Of a stretch of 64,000 nt of DNA, positions 55,625 through 64,000 are shown piece by piece. The position numbers and the translations under genes are program-made. Every line of letters begins with the position of its first letter. The stretch's first letter is position 1. The DNA comes from Flavobacteriaceae bacterium (GTDB taxonomy: Bacteria > Bacteroidota > Bacteroidia > Flavobacteriales > Flavobacteriaceae), in NCBI GenBank assembly GCA_002694465.1, contig NZMG01000003.1, positions 263,860 to 327,859 on the forward strand, read 5' to 3'. Below the pieces are notes generated by a model. That model was not told the origin of the DNA, did no database searches, and was given only the letters and a program-made list of their open reading frames with translations.

Positions 55625-57640
55625 GTGAAGTTCATCCATTTTACGATGATACAATTAGCCATTGCCTTAACTACAGGTATTGTGCTTGCCTACCTATTCC
55701 CAATTTCCTTTTCGATAGTTCCTTTTTTGGGATTAGGCTTCGGCTTATTATTAGGTATTTGGTGGCTCCTCCGATATCGATTAAAGCCAGCTCCAATATT
55801 CGAAATTTTCAGTATAGTACTTTTTATCACAATTGGTTACGCCAATTTTCAACTACGGCATCCTCAATTTCAAAAGAATCATTATTCAAAATTTTATTCT
55901 GAAAAACAGTTTGAAACTGTTCAAATTAAAATAAAAGAGGTTCTAAAGCCTTCTCCTTTTCAGGATAAATACATTGCCGAAGTATTTCAGTTAAATGCTC
56001 AAAAAACTGACGGGAAAATTCTTGTGAATTATCAAAAAGACAGTCTCCTTAGTCCTTTTAAAGTAGATGACCAATTGATGCTTTATTCAGAAATAAAAGA
56101 GATTCGAAAGTCCACAAACCCACATCAGTTTGATTATAAAAAATATATGCAAAGCTTGGGCGTATACTACCAGATTGAAGGATCAAAAAATGAAATTCTT
56201 CGTATATCTAAAGGATCACGAACTCTTAAAGGGGTAGCTGAGCAATCTAGAAGGTATTTAATTTCAAAACTAAAAGAAACTCCTATTGAGTCCAATGAAA
56301 GAAGCATTATTGAAGCGCTCATTTTAGGACAACGCCGCAATATAAACCCTGATACTTACAAAGAGTATGCTGCCGCAGGGGCTATCCATATTTTAGCAGT
56401 CTCAGGACTTCATGTGGGGATCATTTTTGTTATTCTATCATGGGTTTTGAGGCCCATTAGTTTCTTCAAAGATGGGAGTATCATTAAATCCGCATTAATT
56501 GTTTTATTCCTTTGGGGATTTGCTTTTCTAGCAGGGCTTTCGCCATCGGTTATAAGGGCCGTGACAATGTTCTCCTTTTTTGCATTAGCATCTGTATCGA
56601 ACAGGCCAAGCAATTCATTTAATATTCTATTTCTGTCCTTTTTGTCACTTTTATTAATTAATCCCAATTGGTTGTTTCACGTTGGATTTCAATTAAGTTA
56701 TTTGGCAGTATTCTTTATAATTTGGGTTCAACCAACATTGAGCAAACTATATCGTCCCAGATTTAAATTCGACAAATTATTCTGGGATATAATTACGGTG
56801 ACTCTTGCCGCTCAATTAGGAATTGCACCTTTAAGCATTTATTATTTTCATCAATTTCCTGGGTTATTTTTTGTTAGCAACCTGGTTATTTTACCCTTTT
56901 TAACCTTACTTCTTGGCTACGGAATTTTGGTAGTTTTATTGGCTGGAATAAATCTTCTTCCAGATTCGGTTGCTTTAGGGTATAATTACCTTATAAAATT
57001 CTTAAATAGGTTTATACACTGGGTAGCTGAAAAAGAAATGTTTCTATTTCAAGATATTTCTATGTCATTTCTCAAGATGATAGGTTTCTACATTTTAATT
57101 ATCAGCTTTATTATTTGGTGGAGGCAAAATCAAAGAAGGTTAGTATTCTTAGTATTAGGAAGTCTTATTTTGATATTGGGGGTTACTTTTTATGAAAAAA
57201 GCAGATCAAAAGAAGAACTAGTAATTTTTCATAAGTCTAGAAAAACTTGGATGGCAATAACTACCAAAGACTCGCTAAAAATATTTCAGAAAGATACTTT
57301 TTCAATTGAGGATGAATATCCCATTAAAGCATTTCGGGTTGCCAAAAATAAGGAAGTGGTATTTGCACAAAGAATTCCATCTGTATTTAGTTTTAAAGAA
57401 AAGATTTTTATTATCACAGATAGTATAGGGGTTTACCCTTCAGTAAAGGGTGGTATTATCCTACTCTCTGAAAGTCCCAAAGTAAATTTAGAACGGTTAA
57501 TTGATAGTCTACAGCCCGAGTTGATTATTGCAGATGGCAATAACTACACCTCGTATGTTAATAGATGGAAAAAAACGTGTGAAATAAAAAACACTCCCTT
57601 TCATTCAACGCGTGAAAAAGGAGCATATATATTTAATTAA
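55625..57640 (+). CDS. comEC: ComEC/Rec2 family DNA-uptake channel
   Basis: Membrane channel of 671 residues related to ComEC/Rec2, which brings single-stranded DNA across the inner membrane in natural transformation. A DUF4131-like N-terminus is followed by the Competence domain: the conserved ILALGQRR-type motif reads IIEALILGQRRNINPD and is followed by HILAVSGLHVGIIF. The C-terminal part is about 170 residues long and lacks a HxHxDH metallo-beta-lactamase site. Start is GTG, or ATG at 55646 giving MIQLAIALTTG. It overlaps the next gene's 3' end by eight bases. Confidence 0.9.
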   Translation: MKFIHFTMIQLAIALTTGIVLAYLFPISFSIVPFLGLGFGLLLGIWWLLRYRLKPAPIFEIFSIVLFITIGYANFQLRHPQFQKNHYSKFYSEKQFETVQIKIKEVLKPSPFQDKYIAEVFQLNAQKTDGKILVNYQKDSLLSPFKVDDQLMLYSEIKEIRKSTNPHQFDYKKYMQSLGVYYQIEGSKNEILRISKGSRTLKGVAEQSRRYLISKLKETPIESNERSIIEALILGQRRNINPDTYKEYAAAGAIHILAVSGLHVGIIFVILSWVLRPISFFKDGSIIKSALIVLFLWGFAFLAGLSPSVIRAVTMFSFFALASVSNRPSNSFNILFLSFLSLLLINPNWLFHVGFQLSYLAVFFIIWVQPTLSKLYRPRFKFDKLFWDIITVTLAAQLGIAPLSIYYFHQFPGLFFVSNLVILPFLTLLLGYGILVVLLAGINLLPDSVALGYNYLIKFLNRFIHWVAEKEMFLFQDISMSFLKMIGFYILIISFIIWWRQNQRRLVFLVLGSLILILGVTFYEKSRSKEELVIFHKSRKTWMAITTKDSLKIFQKDTFSIEDEYPIKAFRVAKNKEVVFAQRIPSVFSFKEKIFIITDSIGVYPSVKGGIILLSESPKVNLERLIDSLQPELIIADGNNYTSYVNRWKKTCEIKNTPFHSTREKGAYIFN

Positions 57641-58172
57641 ACGTTCCTTTAAATTTCTTTTGATAGGCTTCCCAAGCTGCTGCCGTAGTGAGTGTTTTAT
57701 AGTCGTCGTTGGCGATCATCTTTAAATAAATCTCAAGTTCCTGAGGAGTTTTATATCCAGGTACTGCTTGGATGAGTTTTCCGTTTTCTTCGAAAAAGAC
57801 CAAGCTAGGATAGCCCGGAATACGAAGAGCATCTGCAAAAAAGTGAGTGGCATTTCTCCCTTTGCGTTCTGGCTGATAATTAGGGTTGGTGTAGGTAAAG
57901 TCTTCAAAAGTAATTTCCTCATTACCTTCGGCATTAAACTTTACGGCATAGTAATTTTTATTAATGAAAGCAATTACATCTTTATGACTCAAAGTGTTTT
58001 TGTCCAAAAGTTTACAGGGGCCACACCAAGTGGTATAAACATCCATAAATATTTTTTTAGGGGTTTCTTTTTGAGCTTCAAGTGCTTCATTCATAGTCAA
58101 CCACTTAATTTTATCCTGAGAATAACCTAGAGTTGAAGACAGGATTAATACTAGTAAAAGTAGATTTTTCAT
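57633..58172 (-). CDS. Secreted thioredoxin-family protein (copy 2)
   Basis: Exported thioredoxin-fold protein of 179 residues. A signal peptide (1-18, ending GYSQ) precedes WLTMNEALEAQ, and the redox site is WCGPC near residue 49. The conserved cis-Pro lies in GYPSLVFFEENGKL. It is very similar to the next gene upstream on this strand, sharing NKNYYAVKFNAEGNE almost unchanged, so the pair arose by tandem duplication. Periplasmic disulfide reduction is the likely role. Confidence 0.92.
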   Translation of the reverse strand: MKNLLLLVLILSSTLGYSQDKIKWLTMNEALEAQKETPKKIFMDVYTTWCGPCKLLDKNTLSHKDVIAFINKNYYAVKFNAEGNEEITFEDFTYTNPNYQPERKGRNATHFFADALRIPGYPSLVFFEENGKLIQAVPGYKTPQELEIYLKMIANDDYKTLTTAAAWEAYQKKFKGTFN

Positions 58173-58186
58173 GATTTGGGTTGTTA

Positions 58187-58729
58187 TTACCCTTTAAATT
58201 GAGGAGTAAAATTATCTAAGTATTCTTGATACGCTTCTTGAGTAGTGATACTTTTCCAAAGATCGGTTCCAAAAAGCTTTAAATATATTTCTAATTGAGG
58301 TGGCGTACGGTATCCTTTTACCCTATTAATTAAATTTCCACTCTCGTCGATAAATAAAACCGTTGGATAGGCATTAACCCCCATAAATCTAGAAAACTGG
58401 TGAGCACTATTTCGCTTTTTTGCTTTCGCTGGGTCGTATGTTGGGTTTTGATAAACTTTGCCTTTATAGTTGACTACTTCATTCCCTTCTGCATTAAACT
58501 TTACTGCGTAAAAGTTTTTATTAATAAACGCTATAACATCTGGATTACTGAAAGTGTTTCTATCCAGCATTTTACAAGGTCCACACCATACAGTATACAT
58601 ATCAATAAATATTTTCTTTGGATTCTTTGCTTGAGCTTCAAGAGCCTCATTCATAGACATCCATTTTATTTCTTGCGCTGAAACAACACCTATCGATAGA
58701 AATATAAAAAGTATTGTAATTTTTTTCAT
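58187..58729 (-). CDS. Secreted thioredoxin-family protein (copy 1)
   Basis: Exported thioredoxin-fold protein of 180 residues, tandem paralogue of the following gene. The signal peptide (1-19, ending VSAQ) is followed by WMSMNEALEAQ and WCGPC near residue 50; the cis-Pro is in AYPTVLFIDESGNL. The ATG giving MKKITILFIF is chosen, as the 17 codons upstream have no signal-peptide character. Copies 1 and 2 lie 14 bases apart and should be co-transcribed. Confidence 0.92.
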   Translation of the reverse strand: MKKITILFIFLSIGVVSAQEIKWMSMNEALEAQAKNPKKIFIDMYTVWCGPCKMLDRNTFSNPDVIAFINKNFYAVKFNAEGNEVVNYKGKVYQNPTYDPAKAKKRNSAHQFSRFMGVNAYPTVLFIDESGNLINRVKGYRTPPQLEIYLKLFGTDLWKSITTQEAYQEYLDNFTPQFKG

Positions 58730-58762
58730 TTTGAAACAATTTTGAAACAGGATTTCAATATA

Positions 58763-58797
58763 ACAAAAAACGTTCCACAATGGGAACGTTTTTTTGT
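58763..58797 (-). terminator. Terminator after the POT transporter gene
   Basis: AACGTTCC and GGAACGTT form an 8-bp stem with a 6-base loop, with A and T runs on the two sides. On the minus strand it closes the peptide-use genes. Confidence 0.85.
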
Positions 58798-58812
58798 TAA
58801 TTCTATTGTAAA

Positions 58813-60564
58813 CTAGCGCACTCCGTGCATTAGTTTCTTGATTATAGGATATAATAAAGCCGATAAAATTCCTAAAATAACAGCAATAGCGGTAAGCAAC
58901 CAGAAAAAGTAGCTAAGCCCTTGTTCTCGTGCAATACCCTCTGAAGCTTCTCCAAAAACACCAGCTAATTTCATACCTATTGCAACGGCCAAATACCAAA
59001 TACCGAACATCATAGCTATCATTCTTCCAGGCACTAATTTACTTACATAAGAAAGTGCCACAGGAGACACACAAAGTTCTCCCATGGTATGAAAGAAATA
59101 AACCAAAATTAGCCAAATCATACTAACAGAGGCTGTTTTAGCTCCTACAGGAATATCCGAGGCTCCAATGGCTACGCAGGCCATTCCCACGCCAAGCAAT
59201 ATCATTCCAATTGCATATTTCATATTTGCATTAGGGTTGTACTTGCTTTCCCACCATTTTGAAAATAATGGCGCAAAAGTGATAATGAAAAGAGAATTTA
59301 ATACTCCAAACCAAGATGCTGGAACCTCTGCAATATCTTTCATATATTCTGTATAAAGCATCCAAAGAGCAATTCCCCAAATAATAACAAAACTGGTTCC
59401 TAGAATTACATTAGAGAGAGCATATTTTGCAAAAGTTTTCTTGAATAACAACCAAAGCACCCAAGTAATAATTCCAAGGGGGATTAATGTCATTAAAGAA
59501 TTGACAATTTTAAAAATTAAGGCAGAGTCACCTTCCAAAACTCTTTGGGTATAATCACGTGCAAAAATTGTTAAAGATCCTGGAGCTTGTTCAAAAATTG
59601 CCCAAAAGAAAATTGTTACAAACGCAAAGAAAATAACAGCTAACATACGGTCTCTAGTGATTTTGGCATACTTCGGAATTCTAATAATAAGTAGTAAAAC
59701 AAACAATGCTAAAGCCAATAAAATTGCGAAGTTACTCCCAGCAAGAGGTCCTATATTAAAGTTAAATAGATTATATGTTCCTTCAGAAATTTTGGATACA
59801 GGATCATTTAAAATCCAAGCTAATCCAAGCACGGCAGCTATGATGATTATAAACACTTGGATTTTGGTAAATGGGTTTAATTTGCCTCCTGAAGCTTCAG
59901 AAATTTCGCTTAAATCCTCTCTTTTCTTTTCGGGCTTTAATCCAATCTTTCCAAAAATATTTTGAGCTAACCAAAATTGAAGTAACCCAAATAACATAAA
60001 AATTCCCGCAACACCAAAGCCCCAACTCCAACCTACTTTTTCTCCTAAATAGCCACAAAGTAAAATTCCTAAAAAGGCTCCAGCGTTTACTCCCATATAG
60101 AAAATGGTATACGCCCCATCTTTCTTCTCTTCTTTGCCTTCATACATTTCAGAAATAATAGATGTCATGTTAGGCTTAAAGAAACCGCTTCCAAAAACAA
60201 GTAGCGTCAATCCTGTATATATAAAAAATTGTGTCTCTAATGCCATACAAGCATGACCAAGAGTCATTAACAAAGCCCCAATAACCACAGCCCATCGATA
60301 CCCAATTTTTTTATCGGCCATATACCCACCTAATAAGGTAGACAAGTAGACAAGTGACGTATAGGTCCCAAAAATTGCAAAAGCATGTTCTCTTGGCCAA
60401 CCCCATCCTCCATCGAGTAAAGATGCTGTAAAGAACATAACTAGTAAGGCACGCATCCCATAATAGGAAAAACGCTCCCACATTTCGGTAAAAAATAATA
60501 CAAATAATCCTGCAGGATGTCCTAAAACTTTGTCTTTAAATAGATTTTCGATATCCGTATTCAT
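58813..60564 (-). CDS. POT-family proton/oligopeptide symporter (long copy)
   Basis: Inner-membrane importer of di- and tripeptides, 583 residues, major facilitator superfamily, POT/PTR branch. FFTEMWERFSYYGMRALLV near residue 24 holds the ExxERFxYYG signature for proton coupling and substrate binding. It carries a longer central region than its neighbour, with extra hydrophobic segments, consistent with 14 helices. The second signature, GELCVSPVALSYVSKLVP, is present. It lies 25 bases after the other POT gene. Confidence 0.94.
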   Translation of the reverse strand: MNTDIENLFKDKVLGHPAGLFVLFFTEMWERFSYYGMRALLVMFFTASLLDGGWGWPREHAFAIFGTYTSLVYLSTLLGGYMADKKIGYRWAVVIGALLMTLGHACMALETQFFIYTGLTLLVFGSGFFKPNMTSIISEMYEGKEEKKDGAYTIFYMGVNAGAFLGILLCGYLGEKVGWSWGFGVAGIFMLFGLLQFWLAQNIFGKIGLKPEKKREDLSEISEASGGKLNPFTKIQVFIIIIAAVLGLAWILNDPVSKISEGTYNLFNFNIGPLAGSNFAILLALALFVLLLIIRIPKYAKITRDRMLAVIFFAFVTIFFWAIFEQAPGSLTIFARDYTQRVLEGDSALIFKIVNSLMTLIPLGIITWVLWLLFKKTFAKYALSNVILGTSFVIIWGIALWMLYTEYMKDIAEVPASWFGVLNSLFIITFAPLFSKWWESKYNPNANMKYAIGMILLGVGMACVAIGASDIPVGAKTASVSMIWLILVYFFHTMGELCVSPVALSYVSKLVPGRMIAMMFGIWYLAVAIGMKLAGVFGEASEGIAREQGLSYFFWLLTAIAVILGILSALLYPIIKKLMHGVR

Positions 60565-60589
60565 ACTTTTAAAATTTTAGAATCTATTT

Positions 60590-61978
60590 TTAGTTTATGT
60601 CCTTATCTGCAACTTCGTACCCTTCTGTCTCCAACATTTCTCGTTCGTTATCCTCGGCACCATGCGTTAAATGTTCTAATTTCTTTCGGAATACCATCAC
60701 TAACAATCCAAAGGCAACACAAAACACTGCAATCCCAGTAAAGATGGTATATTCTCCCAAACTTTCAGAAGCTTCTCCTAACAATCCAGCCAGTTTGTTT
60801 CCAAATCCAGTCATGGCAAAATATACCCCCATCATTAAGGAAGCATACTTTAGCGGAGCTAGTTTCGTAATATATGATAATGCTACCGGAGAAATACAAA
60901 GTTCTCCTACTGTGTGGAATAAATAAGCTAATACTAACCAATACATTGCAGAAGCTCCATTAGTTTCATATTGTCCTGCTGCTGCTGTCATAAAAAAGAA
61001 TCCTGTACCCATAATGATGAGCCCAACAATCATTTTAAATAAGGATGTAGATACTTTTCCTTTCAGTTTTCTATGAGCCCAATACGCTGCAACGGTAGTC
61101 CCTAAGAAAATAATAAACATGGCATTAAGCGACTGGAACCAAGAAGCAGGAACCTCCCAACCCATTAGCATTCTATCTGTTTTTTCGGAAGCATAAATAT
61201 TCATTAACCCACCTGCTTGTTCAAAAGCTCCCCAGAATACAATTACCAATAAAAACGAAATAAATAATACTATAACTCTATCTTTCTCAATCTTAGTAAG
61301 TGGACGTTTCATAGCAGCTTTTTCTTCTTCATTTTCTGAATTTCCAGAATAGTTTCCTACATGTTTTAAGTGCTTTTGTCCTGCTAAATACTGAATTAAA
61401 CCTAAGGCCATCCCAATACCAGCTAATCCAAAACCATAATGCCACCCATGTACTTCACCTACATATCCTACAATTAAACTAGATAAAAAGGCACCTAGGT
61501 TAATTCCTATATAGAAAATTGTAAATCCTTTATCCCTTCTAATATCTCCTTGCTTGTATAGGCCTCCAACCATAGTTGAGATATTGGGTTTTAGCATTCC
61601 TACACCAGCGATAATTAATCCAAGACCGGTGTAAAAGGCCCACATTTGCTCAACAGCCAAAATACTATGCCCTGCAACCAGCAAAATCCCACCATACAAC
61701 ACAGATTTTTTCTGCCCTAGAAACTTATCGGCAATCCAACCCCCAGGTATCGAAGCTACATAGACTAACATAGTGTACCAGCCATACAAGGCTAAAGCCT
61801 CTCCGTTGGTCCAGCCTAAGCCGCCATTTTCATCAGTGGTTTGTGCTACTAAGTAAAGTACCAAAATGGCTCGCATTCCATAATAGGAAAAACGTTCCCA
61901 CATTTCTGTGAAAAATAAAACATAGAGCCCCACTGGGTGCCCAAATAACTCCTTTTGTTTTTGAATTGTCGCTGACAT
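60590..61978 (-). CDS. POT-family proton/oligopeptide symporter (short copy)
   Basis: Peptide importer of 462 residues, paralogue of the following gene. The same FFTEMWERFSYYGMRAILV signature and GELCISPVALSYITKLAP are present, with the shorter linker typical of 12- to 14-helix POTs. Two adjacent paralogues suggest different peptide preference. It lies 23 bases after the DPP IV gene, so peptide cleavage and uptake appear to share a transcript. Confidence 0.94.
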   Translation of the reverse strand: MSATIQKQKELFGHPVGLYVLFFTEMWERFSYYGMRAILVLYLVAQTTDENGGLGWTNGEALALYGWYTMLVYVASIPGGWIADKFLGQKKSVLYGGILLVAGHSILAVEQMWAFYTGLGLIIAGVGMLKPNISTMVGGLYKQGDIRRDKGFTIFYIGINLGAFLSSLIVGYVGEVHGWHYGFGLAGIGMALGLIQYLAGQKHLKHVGNYSGNSENEEEKAAMKRPLTKIEKDRVIVLFISFLLVIVFWGAFEQAGGLMNIYASEKTDRMLMGWEVPASWFQSLNAMFIIFLGTTVAAYWAHRKLKGKVSTSLFKMIVGLIIMGTGFFFMTAAAGQYETNGASAMYWLVLAYLFHTVGELCISPVALSYITKLAPLKYASLMMGVYFAMTGFGNKLAGLLGEASESLGEYTIFTGIAVFCVAFGLLVMVFRKKLEHLTHGAEDNEREMLETEGYEVADKDIN

Positions 61979-62001
61979 ATGAATTGGTTATTAGTTGTTT
62001 A

Positions 62002-64000
62002 TTAATTTTTAATCTCCATAAGTTGCTCTTTGGGAGACCCCAAAGACTCTTTTACGAAGTTGGTCATTTTTTTATATAAGTGTAATCGTGTGTTACCACC
62101 ATAAATCCCGTGATTATCATCTGGATACACCAACCAATCAAAATCTTTATTGGCCTGAATTAAAGCTTCCGTAAGACGCATGGTATTTTGAAAATGTACA
62201 TTATCATCGGCACTACCGTGTACCAATAAAAAATCCCCTTTTAAATTATCTACATAGGTAATTGGGGAATTGGTATCGTACCCAGAAGGGTTTTCTTGTG
62301 GTGTCGTCATATACCTTTCGGTATAAATAGTGTCATAAAAGCGCCAGCTGGTCACAGGTGCTACTGCAATGGCCATGGAAAAAGTATCGGGTGCTTGAAA
62401 CAGACAGTTGGAAGACATAAATCCTCCATAACTCCAACCCCAAATTCCAATTCTGTCTTCATCTATATACGGTAACTCCCCAAGTTTTTTAGCAGCAGCC
62501 ACTTGATCTTCCACCTCATATTTTCCTAATTCTTTTTGGGTCATTTTTTTGAAATCTCTTCCTTTGTAGCCTGTCCCTCGCCCGTCGATACACACTATAA
62601 TAATATCATCTTGTGCCAACATTTGATGCCAATAGTCATTAGCTCCATTCCATCGGTTTGCCACTTGCTGTGAGCCTGGTCCAGAATATTGATACATAAA
62701 CAAAGGATACTCTTTGTTAGGGTCAAAATTCTTCGGTTTAATGGTGTACATATTTAAATCCTCCCCATTAATATTGATAGTAGAAAACTCTTTTTTAGAC
62801 ATTTTATAGCCCTTCAGAGATTCTTTTAACTCGTTATTATTTTTTATCTCACGAAGGGGTTTTCCTGTCAAGCCATCATGTAAAGTAAATGTATGCGGTG
62901 TTTCAGTATTGGAAAAAGTATTTATAAAATAGGTGAAGTCCGTACTAAAAGAAGCACTATTACTTCCTGTATTCTGTGTTAACCGAACTTTGTTTTTTCC
63001 TGTTTTGGTAATGGAATACACATCTCTATTAATGTTTCCGTTTTCGGTACTTTGATAAAATATTCTCCCTGTTTTAGAATCAAATCCATAATAACTTGTA
63101 ACATCCCAATCACCGTCAGTTACTTGTTTGAGTAATTTTCCAGTTCTATCATAATGGTAAATATGATTCCAACCACTTTTTTCACTGGTCCAAATAAAAC
63201 TGTTATCATTTAAAAACGTTAGGTCATCGGTTACATCCACATAGGCGGCATCCTTTTCTTGATGAATTAATTGAGTGGAATTATCTGTAGCGTTTACAAA
63301 AACTAAATCCAACACATTTTGATGGCGATTGGTTAATTGCACACTTAGAAAATTTGCATCCTCTGTCCACTTAATTCGTGGGATGTAATAACTATTGTAT
63401 TTTGAAACATCTACTTTGGAAGTTTTTCCAGTGGCTACATCGTACATATGAAGTGATACTTCGGCATTTTTCTCTCCTGCTTTTGGGTACTTAAAAGTGT
63501 TTTCACTTGGATATAATTCCTCACCATAAATATCCATTGAAAATTCTGGAACGTCGGTTTCATCAAAGCGAATAAATGCAATTTTATCGCTGTTTTTGTT
63601 CCAATCAAAGGCTCTTACAAACGCAAATTCTTCCTCATACACCCAATCGGTTATCCCATTAATTATTTCGTTCTTTTTTCCGTCACTTGTAATTTGAGTC
63701 GTGATTCCTGAAGCCAAATCCTTTACATACAAATTGCTATTGTACCCATAGGCAATTTTGGAACCATCGGGACTAAAAGTAGGTTCCTGCACTTGGTTTT
63801 CAGAAAGTAACGTGGCTTTTTTTGTTTTTGAGTCATACACATAATACGTTCCTAAAGAAGAATGTCTATATACCTGTTTCAAATTAGTTGCCAATAACAC
63901 TTTAGATTCATCCTCGCTAAATTCATACGAAATAAAGTAATCTACCTCAGGCAGATTTGTGCTAGTCACTAAGGTTTTTACCTTTTCACCTGTTTTATAT
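62002..64000 (-). CDS. Dipeptidyl peptidase IV-type serine peptidase (partial, right edge)
   Basis: Periplasmic S9B peptidase that removes dipeptides after Pro or Ala. The gene runs off the right edge: the frame stays open to the last base, beginning with YKTGEKVKTL, so the N-terminus and signal peptide are not visible. A beta-propeller precedes the hydrolase domain, which has GWSYGG (nucleophile Ser), the Asp in HGSADDNV and the His in DDNHGI. The double Glu motif of the family appears in DWVYEEEFAFVRAF. Its products, dipeptides, suit the two POT importers downstream. Confidence 0.95.
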   Translation of the reverse strand, partial: YKTGEKVKTLVTSTNLPEVDYFISYEFSEDESKVLLATNLKQVYRHSSLGTYYVYDSKTKKATLLSENQVQEPTFSPDGSKIAYGYNSNLYVKDLASGITTQITSDGKKNEIINGITDWVYEEEFAFVRAFDWNKNSDKIAFIRFDETDVPEFSMDIYGEELYPSENTFKYPKAGEKNAEVSLHMYDVATGKTSKVDVSKYNSYYIPRIKWTEDANFLSVQLTNRHQNVLDLVFVNATDNSTQLIHQEKDAAYVDVTDDLTFLNDNSFIWTSEKSGWNHIYHYDRTGKLLKQVTDGDWDVTSYYGFDSKTGRIFYQSTENGNINRDVYSITKTGKNKVRLTQNTGSNSASFSTDFTYFINTFSNTETPHTFTLHDGLTGKPLREIKNNNELKESLKGYKMSKKEFSTININGEDLNMYTIKPKNFDPNKEYPLFMYQYSGPGSQQVANRWNGANDYWHQMLAQDDIIIVCIDGRGTGYKGRDFKKMTQKELGKYEVEDQVAAAKKLGELPYIDEDRIGIWGWSYGGFMSSNCLFQAPDTFSMAIAVAPVTSWRFYDTIYTERYMTTPQENPSGYDTNSPITYVDNLKGDFLLVHGSADDNVHFQNTMRLTEALIQANKDFDWLVYPDDNHGIYGGNTRLHLYKKMTNFVKESLGSPKEQLMEIKN

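Overview
The window is a low-GC chromosomal segment of a Bacteroidota bacterium, very probably a member of the Flavobacteriaceae. The main reasons are the complete gldK-gldL-gldM-gldN gliding/type IX secretion block, an XrtF-type exosortase with its partner, several families typical of this group (HYC_CC_PP, DUF3347, DUF983, CPXCG), and promoters of the Bacteroidota form (TTTG about 19 bases before TAnnTTTG) ahead of many genes. No phage, insertion sequence, CRISPR array or rRNA operon was seen. Most of the window is ordinary core genome.

Layout. 0-6 kb, minus strand: a copper-resistance cluster made of an AraC regulator with an HMA-like N-terminus, a CopA-type Cu(I) ATPase, a small HMA protein, a DUF3347 protein and a multicopper oxidase joined to a CopB-like C-terminal region and cut by the left edge. 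6-8 kb: a cyclase-family hydrolase, a lipoprotein with a HEFAH zinc motif, and an initiator tRNA. 8-14 kb: an RND efflux operon (adaptor, pump, TolC channel) ending in a tiny CPXCG protein. 14-17.5 kb: ABC-F ATPase, DUF983 and a DAO-type oxidoreductase. 17.5-26 kb: gldKLMN, with topA and an arginase-fold protein upstream on the same strand. 26-33.6 kb, plus strand: miaB, a sigma-54 activator, lptE, a tetratricopeptide-like protein, secG, groES and groEL.

33.6-38 kb, minus strand: a very short histone-like gene, then a metal-uptake type locus (HYC_CC_PP protein, HMA-MauE membrane protein, TonB receptor, secreted HMA protein). Three of its four genes carry lesions: three single-base frameshifts and one nonsense codon within 3.1 kb. 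This is the clearest anomaly in the window and looks like recent decay of one pathway. 38-41 kb: lipoprotein, XrtF system, free-methionine-sulfoxide reductase and an ABC permease. 41-48.4 kb, plus strand: purH, then the elongation cluster mreB-mreC-mreD-mrdA-rodA. Just after rodA lies a 16-codon remnant of a second rodA 3' end.

48.6-52.7 kb, minus strand: a C-terminal processing protease, an orphan DppC-like permease and a DNA/RNA nuclease. 52.8-57.6 kb, plus strand: surE, a small membrane protein, lpxB, an NlpC/P60 lipoprotein and comEC. 57.6-64 kb, minus strand: two tandem thioredoxin-like proteins, then two POT peptide transporters and a DPP IV-type peptidase cut by the right edge, which together form a peptide-use unit.

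The best candidates for something little described are the decayed metal locus with its operator-like palindrome, the rodA remnant, the 31-residue Lys/Ala/Pro protein, the arginase-fold protein with lost metal ligands beside gldK, and the HMA domains whose first cysteine is replaced by serine in two neighbouring copper genes.
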